Source: Acinetobacter calcoaceticus
GTDB taxonomy: Bacteria > Pseudomonadota > Gammaproteobacteria > Pseudomonadales > Moraxellaceae
Assembly (NCBI RefSeq): GCF_016508255.1
Contig: NZ_JADVKT010000003.1
Coordinates: 1-64,000, forward strand
Direction: 5' to 3'
DNA: 64,000 bases
Shown: positions 25,813 to 35,524 of the stretch, piece by piece
Numbering within the stretch: the stretch's first letter is position 1
Layout of the letters: every line of letters starts with the position of its first letter
Program-made: the position numbers and the translations under genes
The notes under the pieces: generated by a model
Told to the model about the DNA's origin: nothing
Seen by the model: the letters and a program-made list of their open reading frames with translations, nothing else
Database searches by the model: none

Positions 25813-26304
25813 ATGAACTTTTTAAAACAATCAGCTTTGATCGCTGCATTTGCTTTTATGGGTTTACCGACTGTTCAGGCAGAAGAAGTGGCTACTTTAC
25901 CAACAATTCGCGTTATGGCTGAATCTGAGCTGCGTGAAGAGGTAGGGTTTGTACCGTTTCAAGAAGATAAGAATGTACGTCAAGCGCTACAACACCATGA
26001 ATATAAAATCCATAATAATATACAGAATGCTTTAGTCCCTGAAGGCATGACTACAGTAGATTATCAACCAGTTATGGCACAACCTGATTTGTCTCAATTT
26101 TCTCCGTTCTTACAACAATATATTTTGGCTGTAGCGGGTGGAATACAGTCTTCTGATCCAACCAACGGTATTTTTGAAATGTTAAAACCGCTGAACATAA
26201 ACCGAAGTAATGTTGGTGGTTATCGTGATGGAACGATGAAAGTAAATATTAATGACCTCATAAATTTACAGCAGCAAATTCAAGATGGTTTAAAAGGCCG
26301 ATAA
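25813..26304 (+). CDS. Hypothetical secreted protein
   Basis: A 163-residue protein of no recognised family. It has a signal peptide of about 23 residues (NFLKQSALIAAFAFMGL, cleavage near VQAEE) and a soluble mature part with no cysteine pairs or catalytic motif. The segment LPTIRVMAESELREE resembles the short linker seen after signal peptides of some outer-membrane-associated proteins. The ATG 25813 has GGGAG at 25802-25806 with a 6-nt spacer. The gene ends at a bidirectional terminator shared with fadA. Confidence 0.75.
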   Translation: MNFLKQSALIAAFAFMGLPTVQAEEVATLPTIRVMAESELREEVGFVPFQEDKNVRQALQHHEYKIHNNIQNALVPEGMTTVDYQPVMAQPDLSQFSPFLQQYILAVAGGIQSSDPTNGIFEMLKPLNINRSNVGGYRDGTMKVNINDLINLQQQIQDGLKGR

Positions 26305-26307
26305 AAT

Positions 26308-26338
26308 AAAAATCCCCGCATTGAGCGGGGATTTCTTA
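26308..26338. terminator. Bidirectional terminator between a secreted-protein gene and fadA
   Basis: AATCCCCGC (26311-26319) pairs with GCGGGGATT (26325-26333) with A- and T-rich flanks on both sides. It ends both the + gene and the minus-strand fadBA operon. Confidence 0.9.
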
Positions 26339-26350
26339 TCTTGGTGTTAA

Positions 26351-27523
<1,173 letters not shown>

Positions 27524-27535
27524 TCACGTTGCTCC

Positions 27536-29689
27536 TTAACCGTAGAATTTTTTGTTGTTAGCAGCCATGTCACGCAACATTTGTGGCGCTTCATAAGCCT
27601 TACCTAAGTGTGCATATTTGTCGCAAAGCGCAACATATTCAGCAACACCTGTCTGGTCGATATAACGACATGGACCACCACGGAATGGAGGGAAACCTAC
27701 ACCCATAATCATTGCCATGTCTGCTTCAGCAGCAGTTGCAACGATGTTGTCTTCTAAGCAACGAACTGTTTCGTTGCAGAAAGCAAGCATCATGCGGTCA
27801 ATGATTTCTTGGTTATCAAACTCGCGTTTTTCACCCGTTACGAAAGGAGCAATGATTTCATACGCTGTTGGATCAACAGTTTTTGCTTTCTTGCCTTTCT
27901 TATCGAGTTCGTATTTGTAGAAACCAACGTCATTCTTTTGACCAAGACGTTTAGCTTCGTACATTGCTTGGATTGAACCTTTGTAGTCTGGCTTCATACG
28001 GTCTGGGAAACCTTCAGCCATGACTTCTGCACCATGTACACCCGTGTCGATACCAACAACGTCGATGAGGTAAGCAGGACCCATTGGCCAGCCAAACTTA
28101 GACATTACATTGTCAACTTGCTGGAAGTCTGCACCATCTTTTACAAGAAGGTCGAATGCACCAAAGTAAGGGAACAACACACGGTTAACCAAGAACCCTG
28201 GGCAGTCATTTACAACGATTGGTGTTTTACCCATTTTTTGAGCAAGAACGACAGTGGTTGCAATCGCTTCTTCAGAAGTCTTTTCACCACGAATCACTTC
28301 TACCAATGGCATCATGTGAACTGGATTGAAGAAGTGCATACCTACGAAGTTTTCAGGGCGTTGTAATGCTTTCGCTAAACGCGTAATTGAAATTGTAGAT
28401 GTGTTAGACGCAATGATCGTGTTTTCACGAACATGCTTTTCAGTATCTGCAAGAACGATTTCTTTAACTTTTGGATTTTCTGTAACTGCTTCGATCACGA
28501 TGTCGACTTCTTTAAACTCATCGTAGCTTAAAGTAGGACGGATACGTGCAAGCGTTTCACCCATTTGCGCAGGTTTCATTTTCTTACGTTCAACTTGTTT
28601 AGTTAACAAGCTGTTTGCTTCTGACATACCTAGTGCAAGTTGTGGGTTACCAATATCTTTCATGATAATTGGCGTGCCTTTGCTTGCTGCTTGATAAGCA
28701 ATACCACCACCCATGATACCAGCGCCAAGTACAGCTGCTTGGTTTACAGGGTGAGCACCTTTTTCATGTTTCTTAGCAGTTTTCTTAACTACTTGGTCAT
28801 TGAGGAATAAACCAATCAATGCACCAGCTTGTGGAGTAATCGCAGCTTTTGCAAAACCTTCAGCTTCAGCTTTTAATGCTTCGTCACGCGCAAGGCTTGC
28901 ACCTGCTTGTAATGAATCAAGTAATAATTTTGGAGCAGGGTATTGAGCAGGGTTCGCTTTAGCAAGTACAGCACCTTTTGCTGTGTTGAACGCCATCATT
29001 TGTTCAAGTGGGTTCAATTTTACAGCATCAAGTTTTTCTTGACGTTTTGCTTTCCAGTTCAAACGACCAGAAATTGCTTGCTTAACTAAGTCAGTTGCAG
29101 CTTCAAGTAATTTATCAGCAGCTACAACCGCATCTACAGCACCATCTTTTAGTGCAGCAGCCGGTTTTTTAGGAGCGGCCATTGCCATCCATTCAACAGC
29201 GTTATCGATACCGATAACACGGCTTAAACGTACGCTACCGCCGAAACCTGGGTAGATACCAAGTTTAATTTCTGGTAAGCCAACCTGGGCAGCTTCTGAC
29301 ATCACACGATAGTCACACACTAAACACATTTCAAAGCCGCCACCTAACGCCATACCGTTAATAGCAACAACTTTTGGAATTTCTAAATCTTCAAAGCTAT
29401 TGAAGATTTCGTGAACAGGCATAAGCCAGTCAACAATCGCTTTTTCGCCTTGAGCGAAGTTTTCACCAAACTCGGTAATGTCTGCCCCAACAATAAATGT
29501 TGATTTGCCAGAGGTAACAACTAAGCCTTTAATATCATTATTTGCTTTTACCGCAGCAATAGCAGCTTGGAAATCTTCAATTGTTGCACGGTTAAATTTA
29601 TTGACCGACTCACCTTGTAAGTCAAAGCGGAATTCTGCAATTCCGTCCGAAAGCATTTGGACGGTAATGGCATTGCCAGCGTGGATCAT
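27536..29689 (-). CDS. fadB: Multifunctional fatty acid oxidation complex subunit alpha FadB
   Basis: FadB carries enoyl-CoA hydratase, isomerase and 3-hydroxyacyl-CoA dehydrogenase activities and assembles with FadA. The 717-residue protein has the crotonase domain first (oxyanion-type [19 protein letters not shown] near residue 109-127; Glu of [15 protein letters not shown]). The NAD-binding dehydrogenase domain follows, with [15 protein letters not shown] near residue 320, the catalytic [11 protein letters not shown] near 450, and a C-terminal second dehydrogenase-like domain. Length matches the family. The start codon has a GGAGATCAG-type ribosome-binding site. Confidence 0.98.
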   Translation of the reverse strand: MIHAGNAITVQMLSDGIAEFRFDLQGESVNKFNRATIEDFQAAIAAVKANNDIKGLVVTSGKSTFIVGADITEFGENFAQGEKAIVDWLMPVHEIFNSFEDLEIPKVVAINGMALGGGFEMCLVCDYRVMSEAAQVGLPEIKLGIYPGFGGSVRLSRVIGIDNAVEWMAMAAPKKPAAALKDGAVDAVVAADKLLEAATDLVKQAISGRLNWKAKRQEKLDAVKLNPLEQMMAFNTAKGAVLAKANPAQYPAPKLLLDSLQAGASLARDEALKAEAEGFAKAAITPQAGALIGLFLNDQVVKKTAKKHEKGAHPVNQAAVLGAGIMGGGIAYQAASKGTPIIMKDIGNPQLALGMSEANSLLTKQVERKKMKPAQMGETLARIRPTLSYDEFKEVDIVIEAVTENPKVKEIVLADTEKHVRENTIIASNTSTISITRLAKALQRPENFVGMHFFNPVHMMPLVEVIRGEKTSEEAIATTVVLAQKMGKTPIVVNDCPGFLVNRVLFPYFGAFDLLVKDGADFQQVDNVMSKFGWPMGPAYLIDVVGIDTGVHGAEVMAEGFPDRMKPDYKGSIQAMYEAKRLGQKNDVGFYKYELDKKGKKAKTVDPTAYEIIAPFVTGEKREFDNQEIIDRMMLAFCNETVRCLEDNIVATAAEADMAMIMGVGFPPFRGGPCRYIDQTGVAEYVALCDKYAHLGKAYEAPQMLRDMAANNKKFYG

Positions 29690-30261
29690 GCCTGATCTCC
29701 TTGGTTTTGGAGGACTTCTAAGTTGATGTTATGAAGCGTGTGCACAGCTTTGGTACACATTTATGCTTCGCTAATCTTACGATAACTATATCTAAAAAAA
29801 ACCTGACAAGTTGTATCAAGCCGTGACGCAAGGGTCATCAATTTTTTTATTTAATTCATCTCTATTAAATGCATAAAAGAAATCATAAAGATAGCTTCTA
29901 AACAAAGGCTTTTGTTTTGCTTTAAATTTTTCTTTATGAAATATTGGGATGATCAAGCTTTTATATAAAAATCATGAAAACTCAAAAGTTAATTTTTTGT
30001 CAAAAAAGTCAATTGTTCAAGTTGTAGCTTAAAAGAGTTAATCGAAATAACAACAAATTTTAACTTCTTAAAGTGGTGGAAAAATATTGTATGTTCTTTT
30101 ATTTTTCATAAAAAATGGGTCTATCATTTGACTTAATTTTTTTCGATTGGCTTTTTATAAGTCAATTTTGTTAAAATTTGCGCCAATTAAATAAACTTCC
30201 GGTTTCTATTACCTTGAGTATAAGGTGAAGTTACCCCCTAATCTTTTGAAAGAGTAGCAAT
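29690..30261. promoter_or_regulatory. Intergenic region between divergent fadB and lpxO
   Basis: A 572-nt AT-rich region with no supported gene. It must contain the promoters for the fadBA operon (minus) and lpxO (plus). A short inverted repeat, ACCTT...AAGGT, lies at about 30210-30227, about 35 nt before the lpxO ATG. I could not assign a FadR- or PsrA-type site with confidence. Confidence 0.5.
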
Positions 30262-31176
30262 ATGATTAAGTGGATCATATTAGCGATTTTTGTGATATCG
30301 GCATTGTATATCCAATATCGCGGCAAAGTGCGTCACTCGTTTTATCGTCAATTTTTTGACCATTCAACCTTGCTCGCACCGATTAACTTTTTAATGTACA
30401 TCTTTTCAAAGGTACCGAATCAGCCTTATATCGACACTCAACACTTTAAAGATTTAAAAGTGTTGGATGAAAATTGGGAAATGATTCGAGATGAAGCGAA
30501 AGCTTTATATGACCAAGGTGGAATTAAAGCTTCGAGTACCTATAATGACTTAGGTTTTAATTCGTTCTTTAAAACAGGCTGGAAACGTTTTTACCTCAAA
30601 TGGTATGAGTCGAGCCATCCGTCTGCTGCTGAGCTTTGCCCGAAAACCACAGCTCTTCTTAAAACATTACCGACAATTAAAGCAGCAATGTTTACTGAAC
30701 TTGCACCTGATAGTCGTTTGGTTAGACACCGTGACCCATATGCAGGGTCACTGCGTTATCACTTAGGTTTAATTACACCAAATGATGACCGTTGTTTTAT
30801 TGATGTCGACGGTGAAAGATACTCTTGGCGTGATGGTCAAAGCGTTGTGTTTGATGAAACTTATATTCACTATGCTGAAAATAAGACCGATCAAAACCGT
30901 ATCATTTTCTTTGCAGATGTTGAGCGTCCATTGAAAGTGAAATGGATGGCGCGTTTCAATCATTGGTTTGGCCGTAATGTCATGACTGCTGCGAGCTCAC
31001 CAAATGAAACAGGTGACCAAACAGGTGGTTTAAATAAAGCATTTGGTTATATTTATCAAATTCGTATTAAAGCCAAAGCATTAAAAGCTAAAAACCGTAA
31101 GTTATATTACTTCTTGAAATGGTTCCTCATGCTTGGGATTTTTTTCCTGATTTTTGTTCGACCTTACGTATTTTAA
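30262..31176 (+). CDS. lpxO: Lipid A hydroxylase LpxO (aspartyl/asparaginyl beta-hydroxylase fold)
   Basis: LpxO is an Fe(II)/2-oxoglutarate dioxygenase that adds a 2-hydroxyl to the secondary acyl chain of lipid A at the inner membrane's cytoplasmic face. The 304-residue product has hydrophobic segments at both ends (about residues 3-17 and 278-303). The iron site fits RHRDPYAGSLRYHLGL near residues 156-171 with a distal His in YIHYAENKT near 213. The 2-oxoglutarate Arg is probably the R of NRIIFF. The enzyme is known in A. baumannii, and this sequence fits. It is monocistronic with a strong terminator. Confidence 0.88.
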   Translation: MIKWIILAIFVISALYIQYRGKVRHSFYRQFFDHSTLLAPINFLMYIFSKVPNQPYIDTQHFKDLKVLDENWEMIRDEAKALYDQGGIKASSTYNDLGFNSFFKTGWKRFYLKWYESSHPSAAELCPKTTALLKTLPTIKAAMFTELAPDSRLVRHRDPYAGSLRYHLGLITPNDDRCFIDVDGERYSWRDGQSVVFDETYIHYAENKTDQNRIIFFADVERPLKVKWMARFNHWFGRNVMTAASSPNETGDQTGGLNKAFGYIYQIRIKAKALKAKNRKLYYFLKWFLMLGIFFLIFVRPYVF

Positions 31177-31214
31177 TTAAAGCGCCCGAAATAAAGATTT
31201 TGCATGATTGAACT

Positions 31215-31242
31215 AAACTACATCTTCAGATGTAGTTTTTTT
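31215..31242 (+). terminator. Terminator of lpxO
   Basis: AAACTACATCT (31215-31225) pairs with AGATGTAGTTT (31228-31238), followed by T-runs, 39 nt after the stop. Confidence 0.85.
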
Positions 31243-31352
31243 ATGGATGTTGCTTTCTAGGCCTCTGTGTCACAACAGACTTTAATCTTTTGCGCTGATT
31301 TTTAAAGTAAGAAACCATTGCAACACAGAGATAAAGGAGCTAAGCCAAACGC

Positions 31353-31637
31353 TTAGCCCAGACTACTTTTGTCACACCGTTGCATGACGCTGAAAAAAGT
31401 AGGGGCAAAGTCCTGTGGGAGAACAGGACTTTGCAAACTGACATGTTCTAGGCGCTGCATGAGCTTAGGCGAGTAAACTTGTTCAAGTCGCTGGTAAATA
31501 CAGTCACAACTGGACTTGCTATGCCCACCCGACAGGCAAATTTTTTCAAACTCCTGCTGGGTGTGTAAGTTACAGCCCGAAATATCCAAGCCTACTAGAA
31601 TGAAACTTAAAGCCAAAAGAGGTTTATAAATTGTCAT
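31353..31637 (-). CDS. Small hypothetical lipoprotein
   Basis: A 94-residue protein. Its N-terminal hydrophobic segment ends in the lipobox-like DISGC at about residues 18-22, which would give a short lipoprotein. The mature part carries paired Cys residues (ICLSGGHSKSSCDCIYQRL, near residue 34-50) that could form disulfides. No family was recognised. It is flanked on the left by a hairpin GCTAAG...CTTAGC (about 31340-31358) and on the right by an AT-rich region. The lipobox is not ideal, so lipidation is tentative. Confidence 0.65.
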   Translation of the reverse strand: MTIYKPLLALSFILVGLDISGCNLHTQQEFEKICLSGGHSKSSCDCIYQRLEQVYSPKLMQRLEHVSLQSPVLPQDFAPTFFSVMQRCDKSSLG

Positions 31638-31873
31638 ATTATTCTCATGATTATTTATGTCTTTAACTAAAATAAAAATATAATGACTTTGAGTTTTAAA
31701 ATAATTTTTAGGTAATAATTAATCCTCCTGTAAAGTCAGGAAAATAAAATAACTTAAATTTTAAAATAAAATACTTTATAAAATTAAAAAATTAGGCAAT
31801 AGAAAACCTAAACTTTAAATAAATAAAATGATTAAACTAGAGAGGGAATGAGTTTAAAAAATGTCATGGTCAA
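31638..31873. other. AT-rich intergenic stretch
   Basis: A 236-nt stretch of about 75-80% AT between the small lipoprotein and the structured RNA candidate. I see no gene, repeat or clear promoter in it. It would hold the promoter of the structured RNA if that RNA is transcribed independently. Confidence 0.5.
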
Positions 31874-32096
31874 CTCCTTAGAATTTATGGAGCTCTACCA
31901 CCAAGTCACCGTCAATTGATTATGGTGGTAGAACGAAAGGGGGTTAGCAGACTGGACTCGTAGAAACCAGCACGCGCGGGGCGTCCCCCATCCGTCCTAC
32001 CGTAAAGATGGGGACGCAAGGGTCTAACGACTTATAGTAGAACTATAATCCGCCACGAGTTACGGTCTGCTAAAACCGTCTGGCAATGTAGGCCAG
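31874..32096 (+). ncRNA. Highly structured GC-rich RNA, possibly C4-antisense-like
   Basis: This segment is far richer in GC than its flanks and folds into a consistent set of helices. They are 31874-31877 with 31889-31892; 31894-31903 with 31923-31932 (10 bp); a long-range helix 31944-31952 with 32065-32073 (9 bp), continued by 31956-31961 with 32055-32060; and inside it 31981-31992 with 32007-32017 (11 bp, one bulged C) and 32032-32038 with 32042-32048. A last hairpin is 32080-32084 with 32092-32096. There is no open reading frame of note. The layout of a central GCGTCCCC hairpin flanked by GAAACCAG and GCAAGGGT recalls the phage P1/P7 C4 antisense RNA family, but that identity is from memory only. 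The sense strand is inferred from this resemblance. Confidence 0.65.
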
Positions 32097-32265
32097 CAAT
32101 GAGATAATAATAGTTAAAATGAAAAGCGTCAATTATTAAAAATGATTTTATTTAATATAAATATAGTTTGTTTTTATTATTAATGTTTTGATGGGTTTTA
32201 TATAATATTTAGAAATTCTAATTAATCTTAAATATAATAAAAATAACAGAGATATTTTTTCTATT

Positions 32266-32274
32266 TGTTATAAT
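32266..32274 (+). promoter_or_regulatory. Extended -10 promoter for the PAAR cassette
   Basis: TGTTATAAT contains a perfect TATAAT (32269-32274) with an upstream TGn extended -10 element. It sits 31 nt before the PAAR ATG. No good -35 is seen, which extended -10 promoters tolerate. Confidence 0.5.
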
Positions 32275-32305
32275 CCCGCTACTTCATGATAATAATAGGC
32301 TTAAA

Positions 32306-32842
32306 ATGACAACGCCATATATAACGATAGGCTGCCCGACTACTGGTGGGGGGCAAGTAATTTCAGGGAACAGCAGGTTCCTCGTTGACGGTATTGCAAT
32401 TTCTTGTGTTGGCGATAAAGCAACATGTCCAACTCATAAAGTTACGGCAACGATCGTATCTGGCGATCCACGCATGAATATTTTAGGCAAACTGGCAGCA
32501 CGTGCCGGAGATAGTTTGTCTTGCGGTTGTAAGCTTTTACCAAAGCAAAGTTTAGTTGTTCAAGACAATGGGGGTGGCACAGGATCTACACCGCCCCCGA
32601 CTAATAGTTTCCAACCTAGTCAAATAAAAGAATTCGGACAAAAGTTTTTGGTTGTCGATGAGTCAACTTCAGAACCATTAGTTCATGTTCATTATGAAAT
32701 TCATAAAGAAGGAAGTTTATTTTCAAAAGGAGTGACCGATGAGCAAGGGTATACTCAATTTATATCTGGTAATGAAAATGAAGAAATCGAATTAAAAATT
32801 ATAGTAGAGGATAAAGATCATGAACACTGTTGTAAGCCTTAG
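32306..32842 (+). CDS. PAAR-domain protein with C-terminal extension (T6SS spike tip)
   Basis: PAAR proteins cap the VgrG spike of the type VI secretion system and carry toxins. The 178-residue protein opens with the PAAR domain (residues about 1-90), including PYITIGCPTTGGGQVISG, GDKATCPTHK and IVSGDPRMNILGK. A low-complexity Gly/Thr/Pro linker follows (about 91-110), and then an extension starting KEFGQKFLVVDESTSEPL. That extension has the G.TDE.GYTQ pattern of transthyretin-like domains found in other PAAR cargo proteins. The C-terminus overlaps the next gene by 23 nt, so this looks like a spike adaptor for the downstream effector. The window contains no T6SS core genes. Confidence 0.85.
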   Translation: MTTPYITIGCPTTGGGQVISGNSRFLVDGIAISCVGDKATCPTHKVTATIVSGDPRMNILGKLAARAGDSLSCGCKLLPKQSLVVQDNGGGTGSTPPPTNSFQPSQIKEFGQKFLVVDESTSEPLVHVHYEIHKEGSLFSKGVTDEQGYTQFISGNENEEIELKIIVEDKDHEHCCKP

Positions 32843-33497
32843 AGCTAAATTACAGGGTAAAGATTTCGTTGAGAAAAATCCAACAACTGTAACTGTCAAT
32901 ACACGCAGAAAATTGACAAGCGGAGAAATTACTCTTGCTAAGACCATGTTTAAAGAAGCAATAGACTATACCAAAGTTGAAATTATTCGTGGAGGTTTAT
33001 TTTCAATTCCTACCATGAGCAAAAATGCAATGACCCCATTTGGTAGTATTCATTTACCAAATGAAGATTATGATAATGTCAAAGACTTCTCACAAGATCG
33101 AAAAGCCACGAATAAAATGTGGTTTATTCACGAAATGGCCCATGTTTGGCAGTATCAATTAGGATTAAATACAGCACTTCGAGGACTCGAAATAGGTGCA
33201 AGAGGTGGTTACAGTGATGCTAAAGCTTATGATTATGATCTAGCTCATGATGATCAAGGTAAACAATTTAATCAGTTTAATTTTGAACAACAAGCAGAGC
33301 TTATTAGTCATTACTTTGATGCGTATTATTTATCTGTTCAAGGGCATAACTACCCCGTCTTACACAATAAAAATGTTATGCAAAAACCTGCTTTAAAAAA
33401 TGTTTTGAGTGAATTTCTGGTTAATCCATCTGATAAGAAATTGCTATCACAGAACTATGGAAGTATCTATTACAATCATAAGCCTAAAAGAGATTGA
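32820..33497 (+). CDS. HExxH metallopeptidase-like protein, candidate T6SS effector
   Basis: A 225-residue protein with a zincin-type HEMAH motif (His104, Glu105, His108) inside WFIHEMAHVWQYQ, and a downstream EQQAE (residues 156-160) whose Glu160 is a plausible third zinc ligand. The preceding segments KLTSGEITLAKTMF and AMTPFGSIHLP resemble proteins often annotated as Rhs/Vgr-related zinc proteases encoded next to T6SS spike genes. There is no signal peptide, as expected for cargo delivered by a spike. The ATG overlaps the PAAR gene and has AGAGG about 9 nt upstream. Peptidase activity and target are inferred; a muralytic role is also possible. Confidence 0.75.
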   Translation: MNTVVSLRAKLQGKDFVEKNPTTVTVNTRRKLTSGEITLAKTMFKEAIDYTKVEIIRGGLFSIPTMSKNAMTPFGSIHLPNEDYDNVKDFSQDRKATNKMWFIHEMAHVWQYQLGLNTALRGLEIGARGGYSDAKAYDYDLAHDDQGKQFNQFNFEQQAELISHYFDAYYLSVQGHNYPVLHNKNVMQKPALKNVLSEFLVNPSDKKLLSQNYGSIYYNHKPKRD

Positions 33498-33955
33498 TGA
33501 TGAATAAATATGTATTATTAATCTTCTTAATGATACCACTTTCTATCTATGCAACCTCAAATCCATATAGGGGGGGGGAAGTAAATATAGAATTAAAGAA
33601 TGATACGCCATGCTTTTATATTGATGATATGGAACAAAAAGGTGTATTTAGTATTGTTTTATTAAATTTATCAAGAAACAGTAAAGATTATTGGAGTTAT
33701 GACAGTTCTTTTGACAAGAGTTATCCAACAAAAAACAATTGTGTTGTTCTTAATGAAAAGAACTTTAATGGCTTTAAATCTTTAAAGGAAAATACCCCAT
33801 ACAGTGTAACGTTGGGAGGAGTAAAAACAGCTTATAACAGGGATTTTTGTATTACAAGGAGATCAAAAAAACTTGTGATACAAGATTTAAGAGCAACACA
33901 GTGTGTAGATAGAAAACCTAGTTTTTGGGATAATTTTAAAAAATTATTTCTATAA
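33497..33955 (+). CDS. Candidate T6SS immunity protein with a G9 tract
   Basis: A 152-residue exported protein with a signal peptide (NKYVLLIFLMIPLSIYA, cleavage near residue 20) and no lipobox. The mature part begins with GGEVNIELKNDTPCFYI and continues with YPTKNNCVVL and NTPYSVTLGG. This resembles a family annotated as T6SS periplasmic immunity lipoproteins. The ATG overlaps the effector stop (TGATG), a tight effector-immunity coupling. A run of nine G at 33570-33578 encodes part of R-G-G-E, directly after the signal peptide, in an otherwise AT-rich gene. Slipped-strand changes there would shut off the protein. The in-frame ATG at 33500 is an alternative start. Confidence 0.7.
   Translation: MMNKYVLLIFLMIPLSIYATSNPYRGGEVNIELKNDTPCFYIDDMEQKGVFSIVLLNLSRNSKDYWSYDSSFDKSYPTKNNCVVLNEKNFNGFKSLKENTPYSVTLGGVKTAYNRDFCITRRSKKLVIQDLRATQCVDRKPSFWDNFKKLFL
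33570..33578 (+). repeat. Homopolymeric G9 tract inside the candidate immunity gene
   Basis: Nine consecutive G in a gene whose local composition is around 30% GC. G8-G10 runs are typical of phase-variable contingency loci. The current length keeps the reading frame open. Confidence 0.9.
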
Positions 33956-33964
33956 ACAAGCAAG

Positions 33965-33989
33965 GCCCTGATCAATCAGGGCTTTTTTT
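33965..33989 (+). terminator. Terminator of the PAAR-effector-immunity cassette
   Basis: GCCCTGAT (33965-33972) pairs with ATCAGGGC (33975-33982), followed by seven T, 10 nt after the stop. It makes the three genes one transcriptional unit. Confidence 0.92.
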
Positions 33990-34171
33990 ATTGTGATCAT
34001 TTAAATACTTTAGATTTATTTTTACACATTTAAAAAGATGATTATTAGCGTAGGTAGTATTTTATTTAAAATTTTAGGTGAATTTTATATTAATTATTGG
34101 GATGATAATGGGGTTGGTAAATATATACCTTTATTGTACTTAATAAATTTAAAAATTCGCGTGGAAAATAA

Positions 34172-35215
34172 ATGAATACGGTGATGAAACAAGCTTTAGT
34201 AATAACTACTTTCAGTGTAGCAGTAGTATTGACTGGGTGTGGTAAATCTAAGCCAGAGCCAAAATCAAAAACAGACAAAGTTGAGACAATTTCAGATTGG
34301 AGCTGTACGCACCCTGACAATTTAAATCAGATTCAAACTTCATTGAAGAAAGAGTATCTAAAACAAATCGAACGTAGTTTAAGACAAAGTGAATATCAGG
34401 TTGATGCAGATATCCTTAATAAAATTAATCAAGGTTTGAAGTTTGAAATTAAAAATATTCGCACTTTACCATTAGAAGACGATAGCCAAAAAAATACACA
34501 ATTAAGTTGTCAAAGCCAATTGGTCATTTCACTGCCGAAAGGTTTACAACAACGGGCGGAAAAGGCATATATTGAAGAACAGCGTCACTCTAATGAAGAA
34601 TCGGGTACGTTGAATGACCATTTTTCTGATAATGATTCACCTTTGACTCTTGAAAATGACCAATTGAAAGGTGAATTTTTCTATAACATCACGAAAACAG
34701 ATAAGGAGGGTTTGGTATTTAATTTGCCAAGTCAAAATACTGTGATTGAAGGTGTGGTTTTTGTTGTAACCAAAGCTGTGCAATATGCAGCCTATGTTAA
34801 AGAAAATCAGTTGCTTGAAGAAACTATTGAAGAAAATAGACAAATATCTGAAGAAAATAATGAAGAGCAGACGGCTTTAGCTCAGAAAGCCATGGATGTT
34901 CGTAAAAAAGAATTGGATAGTGACAAAGCTAAACAAGTGGAACGTTTAAATCAGACTTGGGATAAATTGAGTGCTGAGAAAAAAACTCAATTTAAACAAG
35001 ATCAATCGGACTGGTTTGAAAAACGTGATGTTGAATGTAAGGTGCTTGCACAGAAAAGTGTTCATGAGATTTCTGAAAAAGATTTAGAAACCTATCAAAA
35101 ACAATCCGATTATTGGACTGCTGACATGCGTAAGCAAAACCAAGAGATGCAATATACACAGTGCTTTATTCAAAAGACGACAGAGCGTACGGTTTATTTA
35201 AATAATTTAAATTAA
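34172..35215 (+). CDS. Lipoprotein with C-terminal LprI-like domain
   Basis: A 347-residue predicted lipoprotein with lipobox LTGC (Cys at about residue 23). The mature N-terminus is charged (KSKPEPKSKTDK), and residues about 45-200 form a domain I do not recognise. A Glu/Gln-rich predicted coiled coil covers about residues 210-250. The C-terminal segment WDKLSAEKKTQFKQDQSDWF plus spaced Cys residues is LprI/DUF1311-like, the family of lysozyme-inhibitor lipoproteins. It lies between the T6SS cassette and an amidase-like gene. A possible protective role against peptidoglycan hydrolases is inference from domain and position. Confidence 0.75.
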   Translation: MNTVMKQALVITTFSVAVVLTGCGKSKPEPKSKTDKVETISDWSCTHPDNLNQIQTSLKKEYLKQIERSLRQSEYQVDADILNKINQGLKFEIKNIRTLPLEDDSQKNTQLSCQSQLVISLPKGLQQRAEKAYIEEQRHSNEESGTLNDHFSDNDSPLTLENDQLKGEFFYNITKTDKEGLVFNLPSQNTVIEGVVFVVTKAVQYAAYVKENQLLEETIEENRQISEENNEEQTALAQKAMDVRKKELDSDKAKQVERLNQTWDKLSAEKKTQFKQDQSDWFEKRDVECKVLAQKSVHEISEKDLETYQKQSDYWTADMRKQNQEMQYTQCFIQKTTERTVYLNNLN

Positions 35216-35236
35216 TCTGAAATTCTATGTAGATGC

Positions 35237-35272
35237 TTGGTCAATCGTGTTGAAACAGATGGGATTGACCAA
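35237..35272 (+). repeat. Inverted repeat after the LprI-like lipoprotein gene
   Basis: TTGGTCAAT (35237-35245) and ATTGACCAA (35264-35272) are perfect 9-bp arms around 18 nt. There is no T-run, so it is not a standard terminator. Confidence 0.6.
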
Positions 35273-35360
35273 TTACAGGTAAGTATTCTGATTTTATAAG
35301 TGAGAGCTTTGATTCACTAGTTAAATGTTATGTGTAATCTATATTTATACAAAGATTAAT

Positions 35361-35382
35361 ACGCTCGGACGGGCGTTTTTTT
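35361..35382 (+). terminator. Terminator of the LprI-like lipoprotein gene
   Basis: ACGCTC pairs with GGGCGT (one T-G pair) around GGAC, followed by seven T. It lies about 145 nt after the stop. The remainder of 35216-35524 is AT-rich, with no gene seen. Confidence 0.7.
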
Positions 35383-35524
35383 ATAAAACAAAAGTAATAA
35401 ATTGATTGTGTGACCCATTTCACAGTGCTGGAAATTTGTTACAACTATTAAAAGCCAACACATAATTTTGATTCTACAATTGCTCAGTTTTTTCGAAGAC
35501 TGGTTAGCGGAAGTAGGTTTTACA

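Noticed and set aside
32023..32080. Possible integron attC-type recombination site within the structured RNA (GTCTAAC resembles RYYYAAC)
   Set aside because: No matching GTTRRRY partner at the right distance and no integrase gene; the helices are better explained as an RNA fold.
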